DNA from: Rhodoferax sp.
GTDB lineage: Bacteria > Pseudomonadota > Gammaproteobacteria > Burkholderiales > Burkholderiaceae_C
Length of the DNA stretch: 64,000 nucleotides
Assembly (NCBI GenBank): GCA_030685025.1
Contig: JAUXWC010000061.1
Span: forward strand, 52,710-116,709
Direction of reading: 5' to 3'
The position numbers were made by a program, and so were the translations under genes. Shown here in pieces: positions 55,592-63,796 of the stretch. The notes below the pieces were generated by a model. The model saw nothing but the letters and a program-made list of their open reading frames with translations, did no database searches and was not told the DNA's origin. Position 1 is the stretch's first letter; every line of letters begins with the position of its first letter.

Positions 55592-56254
55592 GTGATTGTC
55601 ATATCTGATGGAGTGAGGGCGCACTCTCCGTCGCGCCAGGTTGGCGTAGGCATGGCGGTGATGGGCCTGCACCTGTTGCTGCTGTCGGCGTGGTGGACGT
55701 CTAGGCCCGATATGCGACCGTCCCGCAAAGGCGTGGATGCTGTGACCGTCACCGTATGGTTGAAAGAGCCGCCAACGCTCCCCATCGAACCGGTGAAATT
55801 GGAACGCCCACACGGTGTGTCCTCGGCTGTTCGGTCACTTCGGCGCGACCGCGACAACCCAGCACGCGACCCTGCTTCCTCGATGGGGCCACTGGCAATT
55901 GACGGGGACGCGGCCATGCCGACAACGGAAATTATTTCGGCACCGCAGCAGAAGCAGTCCGGCTCAGCGCTGAATCTGTCACTCTCACCCGAAGCGCTGA
56001 AATTCTTGGCTGCACCAAGCTTGGCGGCCCGATCCCCCTTTCAGGGTCGGCTGCCAGCAACCGTCGAGCGGCAAATTGCCGAAGCGGCCGCACAAACCGG
56101 TACCTGGACGGAAGAGCGCATCGACCTCGACCATATCCGCCTGCGTCGAGGCAATACCTGTATTGTGTTGTCGCGCCCCGAGATCGCCAAAATCGACCCA
56201 CTCAGCGAGTCGATGCGCCGCATGCCTTGGGCCGCGACCGTTTCGCAGTGCTGA
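55592..56254 (+). CDS. Membrane-anchored periplasmic protein of the cassette
   Basis: About 220 residues: one N-terminal membrane anchor (GMAVMGLHLLLLSAWW), a Pro/Arg-rich linker (about 40-130), and a C-terminal domain (LSLSPEALKFLAAPS...VERQIAEAAAQTGTWTEERIDLDHIRLRRGNTCIVLSRP). The two Cys residues of the C-terminal domain could form a disulfide, which fits the periplasm. The family is not recognised. Start is uncertain: GTG 55592 or ATG 55652. It follows the putative immunity gene by 40 bp and may belong to the same protective or effector unit. Confidence 0.6.
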   Translation: MIVISDGVRAHSPSRQVGVGMAVMGLHLLLLSAWWTSRPDMRPSRKGVDAVTVTVWLKEPPTLPIEPVKLERPHGVSSAVRSLRRDRDNPARDPASSMGPLAIDGDAAMPTTEIISAPQQKQSGSALNLSLSPEALKFLAAPSLAARSPFQGRLPATVERQIAEAAAQTGTWTEERIDLDHIRLRRGNTCIVLSRPEIAKIDPLSESMRRMPWAATVSQC

Positions 56255-56394
56255 TGACGCAGTCGCGGCACTCCATTGCGACCAAGACAAGCAGCGTTGG
56301 CTTGTGCGGCGACGCATCACGTTACCAGTGTGAACTGGCGGAATTTGGCCTTGATTTGAGAGCCCCGACGTACCTCTGACCGTCGCGCCCGGAT

Positions 56395-57273
56395 TCAGCC
56401 TGTCGTCGGGGGCGTGGCCCTTCTGTCGCCGCGCATCAACGTCAGCGCCAAACCGGCCGAGGCCAGCATCAGCAGCAGACTGACGGCATTGAGCACTGGC
56501 GAGGCACCTTCGCGCATGCGGCCGTACATCATCACCGTCAGCGGTGCGTCCGATCCCACCAGCATCAAGGTGGTGTTGAAGTTCTCGAAAGACATCAGGA
56601 ACGAGATCGCCGCGGCGCCCACTAGCGCGGGTTGCAGGTAGGGCAGAGTGATGGTCCACAGCACGGCGGCGCGTGAGGCACCCAGGTTGTAGGCGGCTTC
56701 CTCCAGGGCGATGTCGAAGCGCTTGAGCCGCGCTGAGATGGTGAGCGTGGCAATTGACACGATGTAGGAGAACTGGCCCAGCACCACCAGCGGCAGGCCG
56801 GGGCGCAGAAAGTCCAGCTCCAGGCCCCACAGGTCGTCGGCAAGGTTCGCCACCCGGCTGGCCAGAGCCAGGATCGAGATACCCAGAATCACGCCGGGAA
56901 TCACCAAGGGCGCGAGCATCAACAAGGACAGCGCCTGCTTGCCAGCAAAGCGGGTGCGCTCCAGCAAAAAGGCGTTGGCGGTGCCGACCAGCACCGATAG
57001 CAGCGTGACCCAGGTGGCCACGACTATGCTAGTCCAGACACTGGCCAGCAAGGGCCCGTCGTCCAGCAGGCCGACACGCGCGCCGGCCGCGTCTGCGCGG
57101 CCCAGAAACCAGTCCAGCGTAAAACCACGCCACGGCGGTGCCGGGTAGGGCGCATCATTGAAGGCGAATACGGCCACCACCACCAGCGGCACGAACAGGA
57201 AGGTGAAAAACGCGCAGCCATACAAAACCGTGCTGATTCGCAGCCAGGTCGGGCGGGGCAGGGACGGAATCAT
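56395..57273 (-). CDS. Polyamine-type ABC transporter permease (PotI/PotC-like)
   Basis: A 292-residue inner-membrane permease with six membrane spans and the cytoplasmic coupling loop LEEAAYNLGASRAAVLWTITLPYLQPALV (EAA motif). The N-terminus YGCAFFTFLFVPLVVVAVFAFND is typical of PotC/PotI. It overlaps the other permease by ATGA and is the last gene of a four-gene operon (binding protein, ATPase, two permeases). A degenerate copy of its 3' end lies at 54317-54432, beyond a three-gene cassette. Confidence 0.92.
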   Translation of the reverse strand: MIPSLPRPTWLRISTVLYGCAFFTFLFVPLVVVAVFAFNDAPYPAPPWRGFTLDWFLGRADAAGARVGLLDDGPLLASVWTSIVVATWVTLLSVLVGTANAFLLERTRFAGKQALSLLMLAPLVIPGVILGISILALASRVANLADDLWGLELDFLRPGLPLVVLGQFSYIVSIATLTISARLKRFDIALEEAAYNLGASRAAVLWTITLPYLQPALVGAAAISFLMSFENFNTTLMLVGSDAPLTVMMYGRMREGASPVLNAVSLLLMLASAGLALTLMRGDRRATPPTTG

Positions 57274-58178
57274 CGGCGCATCACCTCACCAAAACTCTGG
57301 CCACTGAGTTTGAGTCCAGCCCATACCATGGCTGTGCTCAAGCTCAACAGCAGAAAACCAAAAGCCGCGCCTTGTTCCCAGTTGAAACGGGTGATGAACT
57401 GGGTGTAGATCTGCTCGGTGAACCACAGCGAGTTCTTGCCGCCAAGCAGCGTGGGCGTGAGGTAGTTGCCAAGCGTCAGCATGAACACCACAATGCAGCC
57501 CGCAGCAATGCCCGGTGCGGCGTGGGGGATGACGATGCGCCGCAGGATGCTGGGGCCGTTGCCACCGAGGTCGTAGGCGGCCTCGATCAAGCTGTCGTCC
57601 AGGCTCTCCAGCGCGCTGGTCAGCGGCACCACCATGAATAGCAGTGACGAATAGACCAGGCCGACCAGCACGGTGGCGTCGTGGTACAGCAGCTCGGGCG
57701 GGGTATCGGCCAAGCCCAGGCGCACCAGCAGCGCGGGCAAGACGCCGGATTCACGCAGCAAGATCATCCAACCCAGGGTGCGCACGGTCTCGCTGATCCA
57801 GAACGGCACCAGGCACAGCATGAACAACACCGACTTGGCGCGCCCGCGAGCCAGCTTGGCCAGGGTCCAGGCGATCGGGAAGGCAATCAACAAAGTTAGC
57901 AGTGTGGCCAGCAGCGACATCCAGGCGGTGCGCACAAAGGTGTGCCAGTACAGCGGCTCTTCAACGAAGGTGCGGTACTGGTTGAGGCTGAGTTCATAGA
58001 CCCGTGGCGCCACCCGTGCGCGCAGTGACAGCACCGCCAGTTCCAAGTGCGGCAGCACGATCAGGCCCAGTAGCCAAACCAGCGCCGGCGCCAGCAACAA
58101 CAGCCACAACAAGCGCGCCTGATGTCGTGCGCTGTGGTTCACTGTATTGGCGTCGTTTGACGGTGTATCAGTCGGCAT
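57270..58178 (-). CDS. Polyamine-type ABC transporter permease (PotH/PotB-like)
   Basis: A 302-residue permease. LLLLAPALVWLLGLIVLPHLELAVLSL forms the first span, YRTFVEEPLYWHTFVRTAWMSLLATLLTLLIAFPIAWTLA follows, and LIEAAYDLGGNGPSILRRIVIPHAAPGI is the EAA loop. The ATG at 58178 gives the usual length; the longer frame to 58367 lies inside the ATPase gene in another frame. It overlaps both neighbours by a few bases, so the operon is translationally coupled. Confidence 0.92.
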   Translation of the reverse strand: MPTDTPSNDANTVNHSARHQARLLWLLLLAPALVWLLGLIVLPHLELAVLSLRARVAPRVYELSLNQYRTFVEEPLYWHTFVRTAWMSLLATLLTLLIAFPIAWTLAKLARGRAKSVLFMLCLVPFWISETVRTLGWMILLRESGVLPALLVRLGLADTPPELLYHDATVLVGLVYSSLLFMVVPLTSALESLDDSLIEAAYDLGGNGPSILRRIVIPHAAPGIAAGCIVVFMLTLGNYLTPTLLGGKNSLWFTEQIYTQFITRFNWEQGAAFGFLLLSLSTAMVWAGLKLSGQSFGEVMRR

Positions 58179-59271
58179 GGGGTGCCGCCGCAAAACACAC
58201 CGCCTGTTTGGGATCGAAGCCAAAGTGCACGCGTTGGCCCACTTGCAGGTCGGAGAAATGGCCAGTCTGCGGCAAGGCGATGCGAAACTCGGTGCGGCTG
58301 CGTTCCTCTTGCAGCAGCAGCGCCGAGTTGGCGCCGTCGAACAGCAGGCTTTGCACCTGGCCGACATAGCGCGGCTGGTCGGCGCTCAGGGCTTCGGCCT
58401 CGCGCGCCAGGGTGGCCGCCTCTGGGCGAACGAAAGCTTGCAGGGCGTCACCCACTGCGATCGCTCCAACCGCGCGGGCATGCAGCACCAGGCCCCGTTC
58501 GTTGCTGAGTGACACTTCCTCGCCCTGCACGGCGGTCGCGCGCCCATCGATCCGATTGCTGGCCCCCACAAAACCCGCCACAAAGGGCGTTCGGGGCTGG
58601 TAATAGAGCTGCTGCGGTGTGCCCACCTGCTCGAAGCGGCCTGCGTTCATCACCGCCACTTGATCGGACAGGACCAGCGCCTCTGACTGGTCGTGGGTGA
58701 TGTAGACAAAGGTGGTGCCAAAGGCCGCCTGCAATTGCTTGAGCTCGATTTTCATGTGCTCCCGCAGTTTCAGGTCCAGCGCACCCAGCGGTTCATCGAG
58801 CAACAGCAAGGTGGGCTCCAGCACCAGGCTGCGGGCGATCGCCACACGCTGTTTCTGCCCGCCGGACAATTGGTCCACGCGTTTGGTTTGCGCGCCGCTC
58901 AGGCTGACCCGTTCCAGCATCTCACCAACGCGCCGCGCGATCTCGGTCTTGGGCACGCCACGGCGCGTGAGGCCGTAAGCCACGTTTTCGCCGACCGACA
59001 TCATCGGGAACAGCGCCAGGTGCTGGAACACCATGTTGACCGGGCGCCGATTCGGCGGCACGCCCTGCATGCTCTGGCCGCCAATGTGAATGCCACCCGA
59101 ATCGGGGGCGACAAAGCCAGCGATCATGCGCAACAGCGTGGTCTTGCCGCAGCCCGACGGTCCCAGAATCGAAAAGAAGCTGCCGCGCGCCACCGAAAAC
59201 GACAAGTCGGCCACCGCGAGGTGCTTGCCAAAACCTTTGGTGACCCGCGCCGCGTGCAGGTCCGCTTGCAT
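58168..59271 (-). CDS. Polyamine-type ABC transporter ATP-binding protein (PotA-like)
   Basis: ATPase (about 367 residues) with Walker A GPSGCGKTTLLR, Q-loop VFQHLALFPMM, signature LSGGQKQRVAIARSL, Walker B LLLLDEPLGALD and H-loop ITHDQSEAL, then the C-terminal TOBE/MalK-like regulatory domain (about 240-360) including VRPEAATL. Start ATG 59271 is preferred over TTG 59286. It lies between the binding-protein gene (21 bp away) and the first permease. Confidence 0.93.
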   Translation of the reverse strand: MQADLHAARVTKGFGKHLAVADLSFSVARGSFFSILGPSGCGKTTLLRMIAGFVAPDSGGIHIGGQSMQGVPPNRRPVNMVFQHLALFPMMSVGENVAYGLTRRGVPKTEIARRVGEMLERVSLSGAQTKRVDQLSGGQKQRVAIARSLVLEPTLLLLDEPLGALDLKLREHMKIELKQLQAAFGTTFVYITHDQSEALVLSDQVAVMNAGRFEQVGTPQQLYYQPRTPFVAGFVGASNRIDGRATAVQGEEVSLSNERGLVLHARAVGAIAVGDALQAFVRPEAATLAREAEALSADQPRYVGQVQSLLFDGANSALLLQEERSRTEFRIALPQTGHFSDLQVGQRVHFGFDPKQAVCFAAAPHAD

Positions 59272-59291
59272 CTGACTCGGGGTCAATGCGC

Positions 59292-60359
59292 TTACTTCGC
59301 CGCCTTGATACGGTCGAGTACCTTGCCTTCAATCTCTTCAATGCCAGCGGGCACGGCCGGGTACCACTTGACGTTTTTGAGCGCGGCCTCGGGAAAGCTG
59401 GTGGCGAACTGCGCCTTGAGCTTGGCATCCATCAGCAGATCCGCGCCCTTGGAGGCGGTGAAGTTGCCAGCAGAGCCGGCCACCTTGGCGGCAATTTCTG
59501 GGCGCAGGTTGAAGTTGATCCAGGCGTAGGCCGCGGCGTCGTTCTTGCCCTTGGCGGGAATGGCAAAGGTGTCGATCCAGCCCAGCGCGCCGGATTTGGG
59601 CGCGATGAACTGGATCTCGGCCTGCTCGCCGTTGAGCTTCCAGCCGCCGGTGTCCCACATCATGGCGCCGACGATCTCGCCGGCGCGCATGCCATTGAGC
59701 AATTGGTCCTTGTTGTCCCAGAAAAACTTGAGGTTGCCCTTGCAGGCGGTGAGGGTCTTGCCCACTTCGTCCATCAGTGCGCTGTAGGCCTTGGCGTTGC
59801 CGTACAGGGCAAATGGATCCTTGCCGGCGGCGAAGGCAAACGCCAGCAGGGTGGGGCGCTTCAGGCGCACGGCGGTCTTGCCCTTGACATCGGCGCGGCA
59901 CAGGTCGGGGTAGTCGCCCATCTTGGTGAGCTTGGTGTTGACCACCAAGCCATCGGTGCCCCAGATGTGCGGCAGGCCGTAAACCTTGCCGGCCAGCGTG
60001 GTGTTGCGCTGAGTGGCTTCCAGCATGGAGGGGATGAACAGTTCGCTCTTGAGCTTGCTCAGGTCCATTGGTTTGTAGATGCCAAACTCTTGTTGCGGGC
60101 CGGTGATGCGATCTTGCGAGGGCTGGGCCAGGTCGAAGCCGGCACCACCGGTGGCGCGTAACTTGGAGATCATCTCCTCGTTGTTGGACAAGGTTAGCTC
60201 CACCTTATAGCCGCTTTCCTTTTCGAACTGGGCGACCACATCCTTGGGGGCATAGTCGGCCCAGGTCAACAGGCGCAGGGTCTTTTCTTGTGCGCAGGCC
60301 GTGCCGGCGGCACTGAGGGTCATTACCGCGACGGCGACGAGCGTGAGTTGGGTTTTCAT
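59292..60359 (-). CDS. Periplasmic polyamine-type substrate-binding protein (PotD/PotF-like)
   Basis: A 355-residue precursor: signal peptide MKTQLTLVAVAVMTLSAAGTACAQ with cleavage near AQ, then LRLLTWADYAPKDVVAQFEKESGYKVELT, the usual opening of PotD/PotF proteins, and LPHIWGTDGLVVNT, IVGAMMWDTGGWKLNG and IDTFAIPAKGKNDAAAYAWINFNL. AAGGGA precedes the ATG at 60359. It is first in the operon. Whether the ligand is putrescine, spermidine or another cation is not decided by sequence. Confidence 0.93.
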   Translation of the reverse strand: MKTQLTLVAVAVMTLSAAGTACAQEKTLRLLTWADYAPKDVVAQFEKESGYKVELTLSNNEEMISKLRATGGAGFDLAQPSQDRITGPQQEFGIYKPMDLSKLKSELFIPSMLEATQRNTTLAGKVYGLPHIWGTDGLVVNTKLTKMGDYPDLCRADVKGKTAVRLKRPTLLAFAFAAGKDPFALYGNAKAYSALMDEVGKTLTACKGNLKFFWDNKDQLLNGMRAGEIVGAMMWDTGGWKLNGEQAEIQFIAPKSGALGWIDTFAIPAKGKNDAAAYAWINFNLRPEIAAKVAGSAGNFTASKGADLLMDAKLKAQFATSFPEAALKNVKWYPAVPAGIEEIEGKVLDRIKAAK

Positions 60360-60575
60360 GTGAGGTCCCTTGGTTTGTTGTGAACGGGGCGCGGTGCACA
60401 CCACGCGGATCAAGTCCGCAGCGTGACGCGGATGTGTGACATTCTTATGGCACTTGCAGGCGGCGGGTAGGGTAGTTTCCCTGTATCGTGGTTTGGATTG
60501 ACGCCCTTGGTCTGGTCGATGCGCTGGCCTCGTGCGTTTCCGGTGCGGGACTCATGTCGCCAAATCTGCGTTTGT

Positions 60576-60593
60576 GTAATACTGAAGTACTAC
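60576..60593. promoter_or_regulatory. Imperfect palindrome before the DUF4143 ATPase gene
   Basis: GTAATACT GA AGTACTAC is a near-perfect inverted repeat (7 of 8 pairs) 25 bp before the predicted TTG start. Such short A/T-rich palindromes often serve as operators. Function is a suggestion only. Confidence 0.3.
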
Positions 60594-60618
60594 TTCCCAT
60601 TTGCATGAGGTGAGCGGC

Positions 60619-61800
60619 TTGCCGATTTCGACCCGAATTCCCCGCCATCTGGCCGCGGTACTGAGCGAGCGAGCGCGCCAGTACCCGGTCGTCACGGTCA
60701 CCGGGCCGCGCCAGGCCGGCAAGACCACGCTGTGCCGCGATGCTTTCCCCAACTTGCCCTATGCCAATCTGGAACAACCAGACGTGCGTGAGTTCGCGTT
60801 GGCCGACCCTGGCGGTTTTCTGGCGCGGTATCCGCGCGGCGCCGTCATCGACGAGGTGCAGCGGGTGCCCAGTTTGTTGAGCTGGATTCAAGTACGTGTG
60901 GATGCCATGCCCGGCAATGGCCAATTCATCCTGACCGGAAGTCACCAGTTCGACCTGATGGCCTCGATTACCCAGTCGCTCGCCGGGCGCACGGCCTTGC
61001 TCAAGCTGTTGCCACTGTCTGTCAACGAGTTGCGCCAAGCTGGGCTGGATGGCACGACCGATCACTTGCTGTTTGCGGGTGGCTATCCTCGCATCCACGC
61101 CCAGGGCTTGCCACCTGCCGTCGTGCTGGGCGACTATTTCGAGACCTATGTGGAACGCGACCTGCGCCAACTCATTGAGGTGCGCCAATTGCGCGAGTTT
61201 CGGCGTTTTGTGCAGTTGTGCGCGGGGCGGGTGGGTTGTTTGCTCAATCTGGCCAGCTTGGCCAATGATGTTGGTGTCTCGGGCCACACGGCGCGCGCGT
61301 GGCTGAGCCTGCTCGAAGCCAGCTACGTGGTCTATCTGTTGCCGCCATGGTTTGAAAACATCGGCAAACGGCTGATCAAGTCACCCAAGCTCTACTTTTA
61401 CGACGTTGGTCTGGCGGCCTGGCTCACTGGTGTGCGGGACTCGGCGCAGCTTGTGGCGCATCCGCCGCGGGGATTCCTTTTTGAGAATCTGGTGGTGATG
61501 GAGTTTGTCAAGCAGTTCGAGCACCACGGCCAGCGCGTGCCGCTGTGCTTTTACCGAGACAGCCAAGGTGTGGAGGTGGACCTGGTGGTGCAGGATACCG
61601 GAGTCCCCGGCGGGCTGGGGCTGGTGGAGATCAAGTCTTCGCAGACCTACCACAGCGGGTTTGCCGGTGGGTTGAAGCAAGCCGGCGCGCTGCTGGGGTC
61701 GCGTGTGCAACGCAAGATGGTGGTCTATGGCGGCGACCAAAACTACGTGCGGGAAGGCATCGAGGTGGTGGGATTGCAGAGTGGCGACTTTCGATCATGA
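60619..61800 (+). CDS. AAA ATPase with DUF4143 domain
   Basis: About 393 residues. The N-terminal P-loop ATPase has Walker A TGPRQAGKTTL and Walker B GAVIDEVQRVP, sensor LTGSHQFDLM, and the typical YFETYVERDLRQL. The C-terminal DUF4143 domain (about 220-340) contains KSPKLYFYDVGLAAWLTG, ENLVVMEFVK and the nuclease-like FYRDSQGVEVDLVV...VEIKSS (D...E-x-K). These accessory ATPases are common near mobile DNA, and their function is not settled. Start TTG 60619 is chosen because GAGG lies eight bases upstream; TTG 60601 is an alternative. Confidence 0.88.
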   Translation: MPISTRIPRHLAAVLSERARQYPVVTVTGPRQAGKTTLCRDAFPNLPYANLEQPDVREFALADPGGFLARYPRGAVIDEVQRVPSLLSWIQVRVDAMPGNGQFILTGSHQFDLMASITQSLAGRTALLKLLPLSVNELRQAGLDGTTDHLLFAGGYPRIHAQGLPPAVVLGDYFETYVERDLRQLIEVRQLREFRRFVQLCAGRVGCLLNLASLANDVGVSGHTARAWLSLLEASYVVYLLPPWFENIGKRLIKSPKLYFYDVGLAAWLTGVRDSAQLVAHPPRGFLFENLVVMEFVKQFEHHGQRVPLCFYRDSQGVEVDLVVQDTGVPGGLGLVEIKSSQTYHSGFAGGLKQAGALLGSRVQRKMVVYGGDQNYVREGIEVVGLQSGDFRS

Positions 61801-61884
61801 GTTTTTGGGCAAATAGCCACTTCATGTGAGCCGTGCCGCCATCTGGCTTGAAAAGCATAGGTCAGCCCTCAGCTTGAAGCGACC

Positions 61885-62055
61885 ATGAACATCATATTGA
61901 GCCTGAAGCGACCGCTCTTCTATGTCCTGCTGCCAATCCTTCTGTTTCTGGTGTTTGTCGGGTTTCCGCCGCCGTTTGCGCCCCCCATGCGTACCAAGCC
62001 AGCGCAAGAGCAGTCCGAGCGTGCCGACAAGCACATCAAGAAGAGCCTGAGTTAG
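61885..62055 (+). CDS. Small single-span membrane protein, 56 residues
   Basis: Reads MNIILSLKRPLFYVLLPILLFLVFVGFPPPFAPP and ends in a charged tail (QSERADKHIKKSLS). It has one strong membrane span with positive residues before it, and no homologue is recognised. The ribosome site (GAAGCG) is weak. A longer minus-strand frame covers the same DNA, but its basic, low-complexity middle looks less like a protein. Confidence 0.4.
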   Translation: MNIILSLKRPLFYVLLPILLFLVFVGFPPPFAPPMRTKPAQEQSERADKHIKKSLS

Positions 62056-62094
62056 TGGCGTCACTTCAGAACGATTGACTGGCATCATCCGTTC

Positions 62095-62967
62095 ATGAGT
62101 TCATGGATCGACACCCACTGCCATCTGGATGCGCCCGAGTTCGAGCCCGACCGGACGCGGGTGCGCGCACGCGCCGCCGCATTGGGGGTTGGCCATTGTG
62201 TGCTGCCAGCGGTGGAAGTGGCCAACTTTGAGAAGGTTCGGGCCTTGGCACACGCCGGTGTCGACAGCTACGCGCTGGGCATTCACCCGCTGTATGTGAA
62301 CCGCGCGCACGACGCCGATCTGGCCGCGCTGGATGCCGCCCTGTTGCGTCAGCGCGATGACCCGCGCCTGGTGGCGGTCGGTGAGATCGGTCTGGACTAC
62401 TTCGTGCCCGAGTTGTGCCGGAGCCCCTTGCGTGAGCGCCAGGAGTTTTTCTATGTGGAGCAACTCAAGCTGGCGCGCCGGCATGGCTTGCCGGTGATCC
62501 TGCATGTGCGCCGCTCGGTTGATCAACTGCTCAAGGGGCTGCGTGCCGTGGCCGCTTCGGCACCGGCTGGTGAGACTGCCGGGCGGTCATGGCAGGGCAT
62601 CGCCCACGCCTTCAATGGCAGCGAGCAGCAGGCCAATGTGTTCATCCAACTCGGCCTCAAACTGGGCTTTGGGGGTGCCGTCACGTATGAGCGGGCGCGC
62701 CAACTGCGCCGGCTTGCCGCTGGCTTGCCGCTGGACGCGATCGTGCTGGAGACGGACGCACCAGACATTCCACCGCATTGGTTGTACAAGACGGCGGAAC
62801 AACGTGCAGCGGGGGAAACTCAGGGCCGCAATGAGCCGGGCGAGTTGCCGCGTATTGGGGCTGAAGTGGCGGCGCTGCGGGGGTTGCCGACAGCCGATTT
62901 GGCGGCGGCGACGACGCGCAACGCAGTGGCCGCATTGCCGCGATTGGGGGTGTTGCGATCGACTTGA
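62095..62967 (+). CDS. TatD family hydrolase
   Basis: Metal-dependent hydrolase (290 residues) of the TatD family (DNase-like, TIM barrel). Metal ligands lie in DTHCHLD (N-terminus), VGEIGLDYF, ILHVRRS, AHAFNGS and ETDAPDIPP. The YjjV-like subgroup fits best because of the DYF and RRS variants. The start ATG is at 62095. It converges on the HExxH membrane protein gene with a 9-bp gap. Confidence 0.93.
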   Translation: MSSWIDTHCHLDAPEFEPDRTRVRARAAALGVGHCVLPAVEVANFEKVRALAHAGVDSYALGIHPLYVNRAHDADLAALDAALLRQRDDPRLVAVGEIGLDYFVPELCRSPLRERQEFFYVEQLKLARRHGLPVILHVRRSVDQLLKGLRAVAASAPAGETAGRSWQGIAHAFNGSEQQANVFIQLGLKLGFGGAVTYERARQLRRLAAGLPLDAIVLETDAPDIPPHWLYKTAEQRAAGETQGRNEPGELPRIGAEVAALRGLPTADLAAATTRNAVAALPRLGVLRST

Positions 62968-62976
62968 GCCGTCAAC

Positions 62977-63546
62977 TCAGAACTGCACCTGCACCCCGAA
63001 CAGCGGTATTTGTTTCTTGCTGGCCCGGCTGAGTGACCAGGCGGTGTAGGCCAGCAAGCCGGCCGACAGCATGTGGGGGTTGCCGCCACTGAGCTCAAAA
63101 GCGTCGATGTCGTTGCCCTGGTAGCCCTTGCGTCCGCGCACCTTGGTGTAGTAGCTGACGACATGGATCACATTGCTGACCAGCGCGGTGCCCACCAGAC
63201 TCCGCGAGAAAGGAGAGCGGTGCAAGCCCTTGCGCTGGATCACCAATTCACCGATCACATTGGCGCTGACCAGCCCCGCGATACTGAACACCTGACCTTG
63301 CTCGCTCGATAGGCCACGCGGATGGTTAAACGTGGTCACGCCATCGAAGATGCCTTCGCGCGGGATCTTGATCCGGATGTCGGTTGCGTCAAACGCTTTG
63401 GCTGTCAGCGCGTGACCAACTTCATGTGCCAGGATGCTGCCGTAGATGCCGCCCACATATTCAAGCCCATTGCGGACGTCGCGCTCCAGCGCATCCGCGT
63501 TGGTGTTTAGCACCGCCAGTAGCGTAGCCAAGGCGAGTGATCGCAT
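62977..63546 (-). CDS. Small HExxH membrane-associated protein (M50-like)
   Basis: A 189-residue protein with an N-terminal signal-like segment (MRSLALATLLAVLNTNADA), then YGSILAHEVGHALTAKAFD with a zinc-binding HEVGH near residue 40. Two hydrophobic stretches (VFSIAGLVSANVIGELV and LVGTALVSNVIHVVSYY) follow. It resembles M50-type or M48-adjacent membrane metallopeptidases but is short, and no second-motif Asp is obvious. The ATG at 63546 is chosen; a TTG two codons upstream is possible. Confidence 0.75.
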   Translation of the reverse strand: MRSLALATLLAVLNTNADALERDVRNGLEYVGGIYGSILAHEVGHALTAKAFDATDIRIKIPREGIFDGVTTFNHPRGLSSEQGQVFSIAGLVSANVIGELVIQRKGLHRSPFSRSLVGTALVSNVIHVVSYYTKVRGRKGYQGNDIDAFELSGGNPHMLSAGLLAYTAWSLSRASKKQIPLFGVQVQF

Positions 63547-63796
63547 GCTCAATTGGAAAGATCTCCTGGTGCTGCCAGCCGGTCAACGCCGCCCCGCGAA
63601 GGTCGATGTTGGAACGCAGCTTGCGGCACACTATAACGTGTGGCGGCGCCGGTCTGAGGGCCCGCGAGCGACTGCCCTGATTGCCCTCGTCGTTCGGTCA
63701 ACGCCAGCATTGCATGATTTGGTGTTGACCCGGCACCGGCAAGCAGCGGCGCAGACAGCAACAAGCGCGCGCCGAGTTTGATGATAATGCTCCATC

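Noticed and set aside
61822..62088. 88-codon minus-strand open frame
   Set aside because: Very basic middle (GGRKRRRKPDKHQKQK) and overlap with a more convincing plus-strand small membrane protein.
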